DNA from: Gammaproteobacteria bacterium
GTDB taxonomy: Bacteria > Pseudomonadota > Gammaproteobacteria > JAJPIJ01
Length of the DNA: 48,539 nt
Direction: 5' to 3'
NCBI GenBank assembly: GCA_021324815.1
Contig: JAJPIJ010000049.1
Span: 1 to 48,539, forward strand
The translations under genes were made by a program, and so were the position numbers. The notes under the pieces were generated by a model. It was not told where the DNA came from. It searched no databases and was given only the letters and a program-made list of their open reading frames with translations. Positions 16,436 through 28,325 of this stretch are shown one piece after another. Within the stretch, counting starts at the first letter, position 1. The number at the start of each line of letters is the position of its first letter.

Positions 16436-17878
16436 TCAGTGGCCGATGGCGCGCAGGCAGGTGGACATCAACACTCCCGGCATCACGCCGATGGCGAGTA
16501 TGGCGAGGCCGTTCACGCTCAGGGCGAGGCTGAGATCGCCGTCCGCCGCCAGCGGCCGGGCCGCCTCGCCGACGTCGAAATACATCAGCCGGATGATGCG
16601 CAGGTAGTAGTAGGCGCCGATCACGGAGAAAAACACCGCCAGCGCGGCCACCACCACGTGGCCCGAGTGGATCAGCTCCTTGATCACGAACCACTTGGCC
16701 CAGAAGCCGGCGAACGGCGGCACCCCGGCCAGCGAGAAAAACAGGATCAGCGCCACCAGCGCGAACCACGGGCTGCGGCGGCCCAGGCCGGTGAATTCAT
16801 CCAGCCGATCCGTCTCCGGCCCGGCGCCCGCCAGCAGAATGACCACGCCGAAGGCGCCGAGACTCATGAGCGCGTAGACGATGGAATAGAACATGGCGCC
16901 GGCGTAGCCCGCCGGCGAGGCGGCGAGCACGCCGAGCAGCAGGAAGCCCATGTGGGCGATGGTGGAATAGGCCAGCATGCGCTTGATGTCGCTTTGCGCG
17001 ATGGCGACCAGGTTGCCGAGCGCCATGGAGGCGACCGCCAGCACGATCAGGATCGGCGACCACTGCGCCGCGCCGGCGGAAAGCCCCATCGCCAGGAGCC
17101 GCATGGCCATGGCGTAGGCGGCGATCTTCGGCGCGGTGGACACCAGCAGCGTCACCGGCGTGGCCGCGCCCTGGTACACGTCCGGCACCCACATGTGGAA
17201 CGGCACGGTGCCGAGCTTGAACGCCACGCCGGCAATGATGAGTACGAGCGCCAGCACCCACACCGGCTGGCCGGTCTGCGCCGCCGTCAGGGTGCGCGCC
17301 AGCGTCTGCAGGTCCAGCGTCCCGGTGACGCCGTAGACCAGCGACATGCCGTACAGCAGCATGCCGGAGGCCAGCGCGCCCAGCACGAAGTACTTCATGG
17401 CCGCCTCGGAGGTGGCGGGCGCGTCGCGGTGCAGCGCCACCAGCGCGTACAGTGACAGCGACATCAACTCCAGGCCCAGATAGACCATCAGCAGGCTGCC
17501 GGCGGAAATCAGCACCAGCGCGCCCAGGGCGACCATCAGCGTCAGCGCGAAATACTCCCCCGACAGCCACCGCCGCGGGCGAAGGTATTCGCGGCCATAG
17601 ATGAGCGCGACGATCACCAGCACCAGGACGAAGGACTTCAGCACCACCGCCAGGGGGTCGATCACCACCATGCCGAAGAACCAGCGCAGGCCGGCCACGC
17701 GGGGCAGCAGCAGGGCGCAGCCGATCAGCGCCAGCAGCAGGCCCGCCTGCGCCAGCCAGTAGGCCGCCGCGTGCCCCCGGTCGCGGAGGGATGAATCCAC
17801 GAGCAGCACCAGGCAGGCGGTCACCAGCACCACAATCTCGGGCGAGGCGGCGGAAAGCATGTAGAACATCGCGTTCAC
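16436..17878 (-). CDS. nuoN: NADH-quinone oxidoreductase subunit N
   Basis: Antiporter-like membrane subunit of complex I, 480 residues and about 14 helices. Typical stretches are LMSLSLYALVALHRD, AMKYFVLGALASGMLLYG with its helix Lys, LGTVPFHMWVPDVYQGA, and SDIKRMLAYSTIAHMGFLLLG. The start is a GTG at 17878 whose GTGA overlap with the nuoM stop fixes it. Last gene of the nuo operon. Confidence 0.96.
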   Translation of the reverse strand: MNAMFYMLSAASPEIVVLVTACLVLLVDSSLRDRGHAAAYWLAQAGLLLALIGCALLLPRVAGLRWFFGMVVIDPLAVVLKSFVLVLVIVALIYGREYLRPRRWLSGEYFALTLMVALGALVLISAGSLLMVYLGLELMSLSLYALVALHRDAPATSEAAMKYFVLGALASGMLLYGMSLVYGVTGTLDLQTLARTLTAAQTGQPVWVLALVLIIAGVAFKLGTVPFHMWVPDVYQGAATPVTLLVSTAPKIAAYAMAMRLLAMGLSAGAAQWSPILIVLAVASMALGNLVAIAQSDIKRMLAYSTIAHMGFLLLGVLAASPAGYAGAMFYSIVYALMSLGAFGVVILLAGAGPETDRLDEFTGLGRRSPWFALVALILFFSLAGVPPFAGFWAKWFVIKELIHSGHVVVAALAVFFSVIGAYYYLRIIRLMYFDVGEAARPLAADGDLSLALSVNGLAILAIGVMPGVLMSTCLRAIGH

Positions 17879-19401
17879 GGCAGCGCCACCTGCACCGGAC
17901 TGATCTGCGCCACCAGCGCCTCGAGGCTCGCCTGCATGGCGTGGGTCAGCGGCGCCGGCCAGACGCCCAGGCCCAGCACCAGGATCGCCAGCACGCCGAG
18001 CACGAAGCCCTCGCGCAGGCCGATGTCGCTGAGCGCGGCGACGCGATCGTTGGATATCGCGCCGAACACCACGCGCTTCAGCATCCACAGGGTGTAGGCC
18101 GCGCCGAGGATGAGCGTGAGCGCGGCAATGAGGCTGTACCAGAAGCCGGCGTGCATGGCGGCGAGGATGACCATGAACTCGCCGACGAAGCCGGAGGTGC
18201 CGGGCAGGCCGCAATTGGCCATGGCGAACAGCGTCATCAGGCTGGCGAACGCCGGCATGGTGTTGGCCACGCCGCCGTAGTCGCGGATCTCGCGGCTGTG
18301 CATGCGGTCGTAGAGCACGCCGACGCACAGGAACAGCGCGCCGGAGACGAAGCCGTGCGAGATCATCTGCACCAGCGCGCCGGAGAGGCCCAGCAGCTCC
18401 ATGTTGCCGTAGCCGCCGTGCGCCGGCGTCGGAAAAATCAGGAAGAAGCCCAGCGTGACGAAGCCCATGTGCGAGATGGAGGAGTAGGCGATGAGCTTCT
18501 TCATGTCCTGCTGCACCAAGGCCACGAAGCCGATGTAGACGATGGCGATGAGCGACAAGAGCATCATCGGCACGGCGAACGCGCGGCAGGCGTCGGGCAG
18601 GATCGGCAGGCTGAAGCGCAGAAAGCCGTAGGCGCCCATCTTCAGCATGATGGCGGCGAGGATCACCGAGCCGCCGGTCGGCGCCTCGACGTGCGCGTCC
18701 GGCAGCCAGGTGTGCACCGGCCACATCGGCACCTTGACGGCGAAGGCCAGCAGGAAGGCCAGGAACAGCCACTGCTGCGCGAGGAGGCCGGGACGCGCGT
18801 TTTGCAGCTGGGCCAGATCGAAGGTGCCCGCCTTGGCGTAGAGGTACAGCAGGCCGACCAGCATGAACACGGAACCGAGAAAGGTGTAGAGGAAGAACTT
18901 CAGCGCCGCGTACACGCGCCGCCTGCCGCCCCAGATGCCGATGATGAGGAACATCGGGATCAGCATGGCCTCCCAGAACACGTAGAACAGGATCACGTCG
19001 CGCGCCGCGAACACGCCGATCATCGCGCCCTCGAGGATGAGGAAGGCGGCCATGTAGTGCGCCACGCGATCGGTGATCACCACCCAGCCGGCCAGCACCA
19101 CCAGCACGGTGGAGAGCGTGGTGAGCAGGATGAGCGGCAGGGCGATGCCGTCGATGCCGAGGTGATAGTAAATGTCGAAGGCCGGGATCCAGTCGTGCCG
19201 CTCGACGAACTGCATGTCGCCGCGCGCGGGATCGAAATGCGCCCAGAGGACGAGCGACAGCAGGAATGTCACCGCGCTGATGACCAGGCTGTCGGCGCGG
19301 ACCGCCCGAACGTCGCGCGCCCGCGTTCCGGCGACGCCGACCCACACGCCGCCCAGGATCGGCAGCCAGATCAACAGACTCAGCAGCGGCATCTCAGCCA
19401 T
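17875..19401 (-). CDS. nuoM: NADH-quinone oxidoreductase subunit M
   Basis: Proton-pumping, antiporter-like membrane subunit of complex I; 508 residues. Landmarks are FYVFWEAMLIPMFLIIG with the conserved Glu, FLAFAVKVPMWPVHTWLPDAH, APTGGSVILAAIMLKMGAYG and KLIAYSSISHMGFVTLG. Its stop overlaps the nuoN GTG. It lies 23 bases after the Yip1-domain gene that separates it from nuoL. Confidence 0.97.
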   Translation of the reverse strand: MAEMPLLSLLIWLPILGGVWVGVAGTRARDVRAVRADSLVISAVTFLLSLVLWAHFDPARGDMQFVERHDWIPAFDIYYHLGIDGIALPLILLTTLSTVLVVLAGWVVITDRVAHYMAAFLILEGAMIGVFAARDVILFYVFWEAMLIPMFLIIGIWGGRRRVYAALKFFLYTFLGSVFMLVGLLYLYAKAGTFDLAQLQNARPGLLAQQWLFLAFLLAFAVKVPMWPVHTWLPDAHVEAPTGGSVILAAIMLKMGAYGFLRFSLPILPDACRAFAVPMMLLSLIAIVYIGFVALVQQDMKKLIAYSSISHMGFVTLGFFLIFPTPAHGGYGNMELLGLSGALVQMISHGFVSGALFLCVGVLYDRMHSREIRDYGGVANTMPAFASLMTLFAMANCGLPGTSGFVGEFMVILAAMHAGFWYSLIAALTLILGAAYTLWMLKRVVFGAISNDRVAALSDIGLREGFVLGVLAILVLGLGVWPAPLTHAMQASLEALVAQISPVQVALP

Positions 19402-19424
19402 GGCTCATCGCGGGCGTTACAATC

Positions 19425-20003
19425 CTAGTGCATCGGGAAGCGGCCCATGCCGCCGCCAAGCATGCCCACGACGCCGAACACCACCACCCCGGCGATGATC
19501 GACACCACGGTATAGGCGGCGGCCTTCTCGGCGGGACATTTCATCAGCACCGGCACGCCGGTGTAGAAGAGGAAGGCGCCGTACAGGCCCAGGATGCCCA
19601 GCATGTGCAGGCCGGGCAGTATGGCGAAGACGCCCGCCAGCCAGCCGGCGGTGGAGGAATAGATCGTGAGCTTCAAGGCGTTGAGCGGGTTTCTCTCCCC
19701 GCCGAAGGTGGGCGCGAGCATGTCGACCAGCAGGCCGACCAGGTACACGCCGATGAGGCTCAGGATGTACTCGGAGACGGCGTAGCCCAGCGCGGTCACG
19801 ATCGGCGTGCGCACCGTCGTGCCGGCGAACGGGACGGTATAGCCGACGATGGCGGAGCCGATGAAGCCGGCGACCGCCGGCACGGCGGCCAGGATGACCG
19901 CGTAGTCGGCGTACAGGCTCCTCACGTCCGCGGGCTCGGCGGCGATTTTCTGCCACTCGGCCGCGGGTTGCAGCAGGATGTTCTTGACGCGTTCGATGTT
20001 CAT
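19425..20003 (-). CDS. Yip1-domain membrane protein inside the nuo operon
   Basis: Protein of 192 residues with about five membrane helices. The N-terminus MNIERVKNILLQPAAEWQKIAAEP is a standard Yip1-family opening. Later marks are FGGERNPLNALKLTIYS and a C-terminal hydrophobic end rich in Gly and Val. Family function in bacteria is unknown. The gene stands between nuoL (42-base gap) and nuoM (23-base gap) in the same direction, so it must be co-transcribed with complex I. It could be an assembly or membrane-organisation factor, or simply a passenger. Confidence 0.88.
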   Translation of the reverse strand: MNIERVKNILLQPAAEWQKIAAEPADVRSLYADYAVILAAVPAVAGFIGSAIVGYTVPFAGTTVRTPIVTALGYAVSEYILSLIGVYLVGLLVDMLAPTFGGERNPLNALKLTIYSSTAGWLAGVFAILPGLHMLGILGLYGAFLFYTGVPVLMKCPAEKAAAYTVVSIIAGVVVFGVVGMLGGGMGRFPMH

Positions 20004-20045
20004 GTTGGCATTCCCCCGGTTGACAGCGTTTGGAAGTTGAGTTCA

Positions 20046-22016
20046 TCACCACCGTCCCAATCCATGGGTGAAATAAACCAGAAGCAACAGCATCCCCAGA
20101 ATCATGACAAAGGCGTAATGATAGAGATAACCGCTCTGCACGCGACGCACCTGGCGGGCGAGCCAGCCGACGGCGCGGGCGGAGCCGTTGACCGCCAGGC
20201 CGTCGATCACGCCGCGGTCGCCCGCGCGCCACAGCAGCTGGCCGGAGGCGCGGGCGCCGCCGGCGAATACGATTTCGTTGAAGCCGTCGAAGCCGTACTT
20301 GTTGAGCAGCGCCCAGTACAGCAGCGACAGCCGCCGAGCCAGCAGCGCCGGCCACTCCGGACGCCGCAGGTAGAACACCCACGCCACCGCGACGCCGGCG
20401 AGCGCCAGCCAGGTCGGCGCCGCGGTCAGGCCGTGCAGCAGCATCGCGCCGCTGCCGTGGAACTCCTCCGCGATGCGGTGCATGGCGTCGTGCGACTCGT
20501 TCACCACGATGGCGCCGGCGAAAAAATCACCGCTGAAGACGGCGGGCGCCATGACATAACCGGCCACCACCGACGGCAGCGCCAGCAACAGGAGCGGCAC
20601 GGTCACGACCGCGGGCGATTCATGCAGGTGCTCGCGGGCGTGCGGCTCCAGGCGCTCGCGCCCGTGGAACACCATGAAGAACAGCCGGAAGCTGTACAGC
20701 GCGGTGAAGAACACGCCGAACAGCACGGCGAGGTAGGCCCAGTGCGCCGCCGGCAGCGCCGAGGCGTGCACGGCCTCGATGATGGCGTCCTTGGAATAGA
20801 AGCCGGCCAGCCCCGGGAATCCCATCAGCGCCAGCGCGCCGATGAGCGATGTGATCCACGTCACCGGCATGTATTTGTACAGCCCGCCCATGTGGCGCAT
20901 GTCCTGCTCGTGATGCAGGCCGATGATGACCGAGCCCGCGGCCAGGAACAGCAGCGCCTTGAAGAAGGCGTGCGTGACGAGGTGGAAGATGGCCACGCCG
21001 TAGGCCGAGGCGCCGAGCGCCACCGTCATGTAACCGAGCTGCGACAGCGTGGAGTAGGCAATCACGCGCTTGATGTCGTTCTGCACGAGTCCCAGCAGCC
21101 CCATGAGGAAGGCGGTGAGCGCGCCGATGGTCATCACCACGTTGAGCGCGGTGTCGGACAGCTCGTAGAGCGGCGACATGCGCGCCACCATGAAGATGCC
21201 CGCCGTCACCATGGTGGCGGCGTGGATCAGCGCCGAGATGGGCGTGGGGCCCTCCATGGAATCGGGCAGCCAGACGTGCAGCGGCATCTGCGCCGACTTG
21301 CCCATGGCGCCGACGAACAAGAGCAGGCAGATCAGCGTGACCACCGGCCAGGGCCGGCCGTGCCACACCGTGATCGTGGCGCCGGCGACGTGTCGCGCGT
21401 TGGCGAACACCTCGTGGTAATCCAGCGTGCCGAAATACGCGAGGATGAGCGCGATCCCGAGCAGGAAGCCGAAATCGCCGACGCGGTTGGCGAGAAAGGC
21501 CTTGAGGCTGGCGTAGATCGCGGTCGGCTTCTTGAACCAGAAACCGATGAGCAGATAGGACACGAGGCCCACCGCCTCCCAGCCGAAGAACAACTGCAGG
21601 AAATTGTTGCTCATCACCAGCATGAGCATGGAGAAGGTGAACAGCGCGATGTAGCTGAAGAAGCGCTGGTAGCCGGGGTCGTCGGCCATGTAGCCGATGG
21701 TGTAGATGTGCACCATGAGCGACACGAAGCTCACCACCGCCATCATGGTGGCGGACAGCCGGTCGATCAGGAATCCCAGCGAAAACTGCAACGAGCCGGC
21801 CTGCGCCCATTCGTACCACGCGGCGTTGTACGCCGGCGCGCCGTCGATCACGATCTGCTTGAAGACGATGAGCGACAGCGCGGTGGACACCGCCACGCCG
21901 CCGATGGCCGCGGTGTGGGCGCCGGCGCGGCCGATTTGCCGGCCGAACAGGCCCGCGATCAGCGCGCCGATGAGCGGCGCCAGCACGATGGCGGAACAGT
22001 AGGCGCCCATGCTCAT
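20046..22016 (-). CDS. nuoL: NADH-quinone oxidoreductase subunit L
   Basis: Largest antiporter-like subunit of complex I; 656 residues with a C-terminal region corresponding to the lateral helix HL. Landmarks are [59 protein letters not shown] and [18 protein letters not shown]. The start is the ATG at 22016, overlapping the nuoK stop as ATGA; a second ATG lies two codons in. Confidence 0.97.
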   Translation of the reverse strand: MSMGAYCSAIVLAPLIGALIAGLFGRQIGRAGAHTAAIGGVAVSTALSLIVFKQIVIDGAPAYNAAWYEWAQAGSLQFSLGFLIDRLSATMMAVVSFVSLMVHIYTIGYMADDPGYQRFFSYIALFTFSMLMLVMSNNFLQLFFGWEAVGLVSYLLIGFWFKKPTAIYASLKAFLANRVGDFGFLLGIALILAYFGTLDYHEVFANARHVAGATITVWHGRPWPVVTLICLLLFVGAMGKSAQMPLHVWLPDSMEGPTPISALIHAATMVTAGIFMVARMSPLYELSDTALNVVMTIGALTAFLMGLLGLVQNDIKRVIAYSTLSQLGYMTVALGASAYGVAIFHLVTHAFFKALLFLAAGSVIIGLHHEQDMRHMGGLYKYMPVTWITSLIGALALMGFPGLAGFYSKDAIIEAVHASALPAAHWAYLAVLFGVFFTALYSFRLFFMVFHGRERLEPHAREHLHESPAVVTVPLLLLALPSVVAGYVMAPAVFSGDFFAGAIVVNESHDAMHRIAEEFHGSGAMLLHGLTAAPTWLALAGVAVAWVFYLRRPEWPALLARRLSLLYWALLNKYGFDGFNEIVFAGGARASGQLLWRAGDRGVIDGLAVNGSARAVGWLARQVRRVQSGYLYHYAFVMILGMLLLLVYFTHGLGRW

Positions 22017-22318
22017 CCCTTGAGCGCGCCGATGTCGTCCACGTTGATGCTGCGCCGGTTGCGGAACAGCACCACGAGGATGGCCAGGCCGATGGCGGAT
22101 TCGGCCGCCGCCACGGCGAGGATGAAAAAGACGAAGATCTGTCCGGCGAGGTCGTGGTGATAATGCGCGAAGGCGACGAAATTGAGATTCACCGCCAACA
22201 GCATGAGTTCGATGCACATGAGCAGCACGATGAGGTTCTTGCGGTTGATGAACATCCCCGCCACGCTGAGGCAGAACAACAGCGCCGCCAGCACCAGGTA
22301 ATGCGACAGCGGGATCAT
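22013..22318 (-). CDS. nuoK: NADH-quinone oxidoreductase subunit K
   Basis: Three-helix, 101-residue membrane subunit. [18 protein letters not shown] carries the conserved helix Glu, and [18 protein letters not shown] carries the second. Exact family length. It overlaps nuoJ and nuoL by ATGA at both ends. Confidence 0.97.
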   Translation of the reverse strand: MIPLSHYLVLAALLFCLSVAGMFINRKNLIVLLMCIELMLLAVNLNFVAFAHYHHDLAGQIFVFFILAVAAAESAIGLAILVVLFRNRRSINVDDIGALKG

Positions 22319-22929
22319 GCGCCGCCCTCCCCCGCCGGTTTCTCCGCCGGCATCGACACGAGCCGCACGCGGTCCTGGCGGCGCACATGGATCTGCCGTT
22401 CCGGCCGCTCCGTCTTGATCCGCCGCCGGGCACGCTGGGTGAGCGCGATGGCGGCGATGATGGCCACCAGCAGGATCACCGCGGCCACTTCGAAGGGGTA
22501 AAGATAATAGGTGTACAGCAGCCGCCCCAGCGCCGTCGTGTTGCTGTAATCCGCCGGCATCCGCCGGGGGGCGGGGAACTGCGCCAGGCCGAAATAGCGC
22601 GGCCCCAGCAGGAACCCCATCACCGAGGCCAGCGCCAGGGCCACCGCCGCGCCGGCGGGGAGATAGCGCGCGAAGCCCTCGCGCAGCGGCACGAGATTGA
22701 TGTCCAGCATCATCACCACGAACAGGAACAGCACCATGACCGCGCCGACGTAGACCAGCACCAGCGCGATGGCCAGGAACTCCGCCTCCAGCAGCAGCCA
22801 CAATCCGGCGCTGCCGAGGAACGCCAGCACCAGGAACAGCACCGCGTGCACGGGATTGCGCACGGTGATCACCATGACGGCGGCGAACAGCACCACCGCG
22901 GCCAGCGTGTAAAAGATCCCCAGTTCCAT
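22315..22929 (-). CDS. nuoJ: NADH-quinone oxidoreductase subunit J
   Basis: Membrane subunit of 204 residues and five helices. [21 protein letters not shown] is the conserved TM3 region with its pi-bulge. I chose [13 protein letters not shown] as the start by family comparison; the frame is open 11 codons further upstream without family resemblance. Its charged C-terminal tail ([15 protein letters not shown]) is longer than in many homologues. Confidence 0.95.
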   Translation of the reverse strand: MELGIFYTLAAVVLFAAVMVITVRNPVHAVLFLVLAFLGSAGLWLLLEAEFLAIALVLVYVGAVMVLFLFVVMMLDINLVPLREGFARYLPAGAAVALALASVMGFLLGPRYFGLAQFPAPRRMPADYSNTTALGRLLYTYYLYPFEVAAVILLVAIIAAIALTQRARRRIKTERPERQIHVRRQDRVRLVSMPAEKPAGEGGA

Positions 22930-23062
22930 TCTCGTTTCTTTACCGTGTATATCCCACCACAAAATGCCGTCAGCCCCAAGGCATCGAAGCCAGCCCCGAG
23001 CCTGCCGCAGGGGGCGAACGGCGCACCCTGCAACCTGGTTCGTGCTTCGGTATCTTTCCCGG
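22930..23062. repeat. 133-bp spacer with repeat remnants between nuoI and nuoJ
   Basis: This is the only long gap among nuoA-K, where junctions are otherwise overlaps or at most about 21 bases. It holds CCGAGCCTGCCGCAGG and GGGCGAACGG, pieces of the dispersed palindromes, and CGTGCTTCGGTATC, close to the hairpin at 16321. It contains no gene. Confidence 0.55.
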
Positions 23063-23551
23063 TTACCGGTACATCGCGTCGCGGGCGCGATCGGCGGCGA
23101 TCTGCGCCTCGAACATCTCGCCCACCCTGAGCAGTTTCTCCTTGGTCATGATCAAGTCGCCGCGCTGCTCGCCGTGATACTCGTAAAGGCGGGTCTCCAC
23201 GATCGAGTCCACCGGGCAGGACTCCTCGCAGAAGCCGCAGAAGATGCACTTGGTGAGATCGATGTCGTAGCGCGTGGTGCGGCGGGTGCCGTCGGCGCGC
23301 TGCTCGGACTCGATGGTGATGGCCACCGCCGGGCACACCGCCTCGCACAGCTTGCAGGCGATGCAGCGCTCCTCGCCGTTGGGATAGCGGCGCAGCGCGT
23401 GCAGGCCGCGGAAGCGCGGCGACTGCGGCGTCTTCTCCTCCGGATACTGGATGGTGATCTTGCGATCGAAAAGATAACGTCCGGTGAGGCGCATGCCCTT
23501 GAGCAGCTCCCACAGGAACAGGCTTTTGACGAAGTTGATGATGGCGCGCAT
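23063..23551 (-). CDS. nuoI: NADH-quinone oxidoreductase subunit I
   Basis: Peripheral-arm subunit of 162 residues holding two 4Fe-4S clusters (N6a and N6b). The motifs are [12 protein letters not shown] and [12 protein letters not shown]. The start [15 protein letters not shown] at 23551 is two bases after the nuoH stop. Electrons pass through it towards NuoB and quinone. Confidence 0.97.
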   Translation of the reverse strand: MRAIINFVKSLFLWELLKGMRLTGRYLFDRKITIQYPEEKTPQSPRFRGLHALRRYPNGEERCIACKLCEAVCPAVAITIESEQRADGTRRTTRYDIDLTKCIFCGFCEESCPVDSIVETRLYEYHGEQRGDLIMTKEKLLRVGEMFEAQIAADRARDAMYR

Positions 23552-23553
23552 GT

Positions 23554-24645
23554 TCAGGCCCCTCCCGAGAACCACGGCGGCACGTGCAGCATCACCAGCA
23601 CGGCCACGACCACGAGCCAGACCAGCGTGATCGGCAGGAACACCTTCCATCCCAGCCGCATGATCTGATCATACCGGTAGCGCGGGAAGGTGGCGCGGAA
23701 CCACAGGAACAGCAGCAGGAAGAAACTGATCTTGGCCAGCAGCCAGAAAATGTCCGGCACCCGCGCAAACAGCGGCGAGAGCCACGGCAGGCCCTGGAAC
23801 GGCGACAGCCAGCCGCCGAGGAACATGACCGAGGCGAGCGCCGACACCAGGATCATGTTGGCGTACTCGGCGAGGAAGAACACCGCGAAGGCCATGCCGG
23901 AATACTCCACGTGGAAGCCGGCGACGATCTCCGACTCCCCCTCGGCGACGTCGAACGGCGCGCGGTTGGTCTCGGCCACGCCGGAGATGAAATAGACCAG
24001 GAACAGCGGCAGCAGCGGCAGGGCGAACCAGTGCCATACGCCGCCCTGCTGGGCCAGCACGATGGCCCGCAGGTTCAGGCTGCCGGCGGCGATCAAGACG
24101 CCCACAAGGGCAAAGCCCATGGCGATCTCATAGGAGACGATCTGCGCCGCGGAGCGCAAGGCGCCGAGAAAGGCGTACTTCGAATTGGATGCCCAGCCGG
24201 CGATGATGATGCCGTACACGCCGAGCGAGGTGAGGGCCAGGACGTACAGCAGGCCGGCGTTGATGTCGGCGATGTGCCGCACGGGGTCGAACGGGATCAC
24301 CGCCCAGGCCGCCAGCGCCGGACCGATGGCCAGCACCGGCGCCATCAGGAACAGCGTCCGGTTGGCGCCGGCGGGGATGATGATTTCCTTGAACAACAGC
24401 TTGAAGGCGTCGGCGATGGGCTGCCCCCACCCGCGCAGCCAGGGGACGCCGAACAAGCTCACGCGGTTGGGGCCCAGCCTGACCTGCATGTAGCCGATGA
24501 CCTTGCGTTCGGCCAGCGTGAGATAGGCCACCGCCAGCATCAGCGGGATCAGCAGCACGATGATTTGCAGCACGATGGACGTCACCGGCCATGCCGGCGC
24601 CGGCACCCAGAACAGCAGCCTGCCATGCACCCACTCCAGCATCAT
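23554..24645 (-). CDS. nuoH: NADH-quinone oxidoreductase subunit H
   Basis: Membrane subunit of 363 residues at the quinone site. Landmarks are [33 protein letters not shown]-type [18 protein letters not shown], and FFISGVAE-like [19 protein letters not shown] with the conserved acidic loop. The start ATG overlaps the nuoG stop as ATGA and is followed by a second ATG. Confidence 0.97.
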   Translation of the reverse strand: MMLEWVHGRLLFWVPAPAWPVTSIVLQIIVLLIPLMLAVAYLTLAERKVIGYMQVRLGPNRVSLFGVPWLRGWGQPIADAFKLLFKEIIIPAGANRTLFLMAPVLAIGPALAAWAVIPFDPVRHIADINAGLLYVLALTSLGVYGIIIAGWASNSKYAFLGALRSAAQIVSYEIAMGFALVGVLIAAGSLNLRAIVLAQQGGVWHWFALPLLPLFLVYFISGVAETNRAPFDVAEGESEIVAGFHVEYSGMAFAVFFLAEYANMILVSALASVMFLGGWLSPFQGLPWLSPLFARVPDIFWLLAKISFFLLLFLWFRATFPRYRYDQIMRLGWKVFLPITLVWLVVVAVLVMLHVPPWFSGGA

Positions 24646-27002
24646 TCCCCCTCCACCGTGACGGGCCCGAAGGCCGGGCCCAGATCGGACAGCGGCCCGC
24701 CGCCGTGGATCAGCACCGTGTCCGGCGCCACCCGATTATCGCGGCGCGCCACCGCGATGCGGGCCCCGCCCTGCTGCCGCACGCGCACCCGCTGTCCGTC
24801 GGCGATCTTCAGGCGTTCCAGCGTGGCGCCGTTCAGGCGCACGTCGCCGTCGGCCGCGTCGCGGGTCTGCTGCAAGGCCGCCGCGCGCCACACCAGCGCG
24901 TCCACCGCGTTCATGGGCACCACCGTCGCCCGTTCCAGCGCCTGATCACCCGTCGGCCACGCGCAGGCATCATCCGGCACCGTCGTGATCGAAGACTCCG
25001 GAAGCGCCTCAAGCTCGGCGCGCACGCCGGCGCAATCCACGTAATCGAAGCCGGGCAGCCGCAGCCTGCCACCGAGCACGCGCAGGATCTTCCACAACGG
25101 CCGCGCTTCGCCGGCCGGCGGCACGGCGGCCTCGAAACTCTGCCAGCGTCCGCCGGCGTTGACGAAGGTGCCCTCGTTCTCGGCGTAAGGGGCGACGGGC
25201 AGCATGACCCGCGCATAGCGCTCCATGACCGGACTGCGGAACGCCGTCAGGCTGACCACGAATTCCGCCTGGGCCTGCGCCAGCAGCGCCGCATTGCCGT
25301 CCCAGCAATCGCGTTCGGGCTCGACGCCGGCGAGCACATAACCGCGCCGCGGCTGCGCCAGCATGGCGGCGGCGTCGAGCCCCGGCGCGGCGATCGCGGC
25401 GCCGCGCGGACCGCGGTGCGGCAGGGCGCCGGCCAGCCAGGCGCCGGCGGCGTTGGCGCCCTCGGTCAGATAGTTGAGACGCGCGCCGCTGTAATGCGCG
25501 ATCCACTGCGCCGCGATCCGCAGCGGCTGGTAATCAGGATGGGCGATGGCCAGCGGCCCCAGGATCACCGCCGCCGCCTTCGCCGACTTGAGCCGCGCCG
25601 CGATCCGGCGGTGCGCCTCCTCCGCCGCGGCGGCGCGGAAACGCTCCACGCCGGCGGCGTCGCCCGCGTCCTCGGCCAGCGCGCGGGCGATGGCCGCCAG
25701 TTGTGCCGCCATCGCGCCGGGCGGAACGGTGAGCTTTTCGCCCACGCGCCAGTTCCAATCGAAGTCCACCGGATTGAGCGTCATCAGCGCGGCGCCGCGC
25801 AGCGCGGCCTTGCGCAGGCGGTGATTGGCGAGCGGCTGCTCCTTTCGCGCGTTCGAGCCTATGATCAGCGCCGCCTCCAGCCGCTCCCATTCCGGGAGCG
25901 GCGTCTGCCAGCCGGGATACAGCGGCATCTGCCGCTCACCGCGGAAGTCGATCTGCCGCAGCCGGTGGTCGATGTTGTGGCTGCCGAGGCCGCGCATCAG
26001 CTTCTGCAGCAGGTACATCTCCTCCAGCGTGGCGCTCGGGCTCACCAGGGCGCCCAGTTGCTCCGCGCCATGCGCCTGCTTGATCCGGCGCAGGCCGTCG
26101 GCCGCGTGTTGCAGGGCGATCTCCCAGTCCACCTCGCGCCACCGCCCGTTCTCGCGCAGCATCGGCTGCAGCAATCGATCGGGGCTGTGCAACGCCTCGT
26201 AACTGTAGCGATCGCGATCCGACAGCCACACCTCGTTCAGCTCCTCGCATTCGCGCGGCACCACCCGCTTCACCTGCCGGCCCTTGACGTGGAAGTCCAC
26301 GTGCGAGCCCACGCAGTCGTGCGGCGCGATCCCCGGCCGCTGGCGCAGCTCCCAGGCGCGCGCGCTGTAGCGGTAGGGCTTGGAGGTCAGCGCGCCCACC
26401 GGGCAGACGTCGATCACGTTGCCCGACAGTTCGGAGTTGACCGCCCGCTCGATGTAGGTGCCAATCTCCATGTGCTCGCCGCGGCCGGTGGCGCCGAGCT
26501 CGCGCAGGCCGGCGATCTCCTCGCCGAAGCGCACGCAGCGCGTGCAGTGGATGCAGCGCGTCATGTCGGTCTGGATGAGCGGGCCCAGGTTCTTGTCCTT
26601 GACCACGCGCTTGCCCTCGGTGAAGCGCGACACGCCGGCGCCGTAGCCCATCGACAGGTCCTGCAACTCGCATTCGCCGCCCTGATCGCAGATCGGGCAG
26701 TCGAGCGGATGATTGATGAGCAGGAATTCCATGGTGGCCTTCTGCGCCGCGCGCGCGAACGGCGAGCGGGTCTGCACCTTCATGCCCTCCATGACCGGCG
26801 TGGCGCAGGCCGGCACCGGCTTGGGCATCTTCTCCACCTGCACCAGGCACATGCGGCAGTTGGCGGCGATGGAGAGCTTCTTGTGTTAGCAGAAGCGCGG
26901 CACGTAGATGCCGGCCTGATCGGTGACCTCGATGATCATGGCGCCCTTGCGCGCCTGCATCGGCCTGCCGTCGATTTCGATGTTGACCAGTGCGTCCGCC
27001 AT
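24642..27002 (-). CDS. nuoG: NADH-quinone oxidoreductase subunit G, interrupted by in-frame TAA at codon 39
   Basis: Nominal 786-residue FeS subunit of the NADH-dehydrogenase arm. From the ATG at 27002 the frame reads [17 protein letters not shown] through YVPRFC (Cys 38), then TAA, then [13 protein letters not shown]. The frame is the same on both sides, so a single base change from a Tyr codon explains it. The rest is intact: [29 protein letters not shown] and [16 protein letters not shown] for three more clusters, then a molybdopterin-type domain degenerate at its end, as is normal for NuoG. Re-initiation at Met 51 would lose Cys 38 and Cys 49 of the N-terminal 2Fe-2S site. It is either a sequencing or assembly error, a very recent nonsense mutation, or (less likely) read-through. 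It overlaps nuoH by ATGA. Confidence 0.93.
26886..26888 (-). other. in-frame TAA in nuoG
   Basis: The plus strand reads TTA, hence TAA on the coding strand, directly after the first cluster cysteine (RFC) and before HKKLS. Homologues usually have Tyr here (FCYH), so TAC or TAT to TAA is one substitution. Confidence 0.9.
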
Positions 27003-27023
27003 GGTTCTTCCGGGTTCAGTTCA

Positions 27024-28321
<1,298 letters not shown>

Positions 28322-28325
<4 letters not shown>

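Noticed and set aside
26886-26888. Recoded stop (selenocysteine or pyrrolysine) in nuoG
   Set aside because: The codon is TAA, not TGA or TAG, homologues have Tyr there, and no recoding genes are seen. Mutation or sequencing error is simpler.
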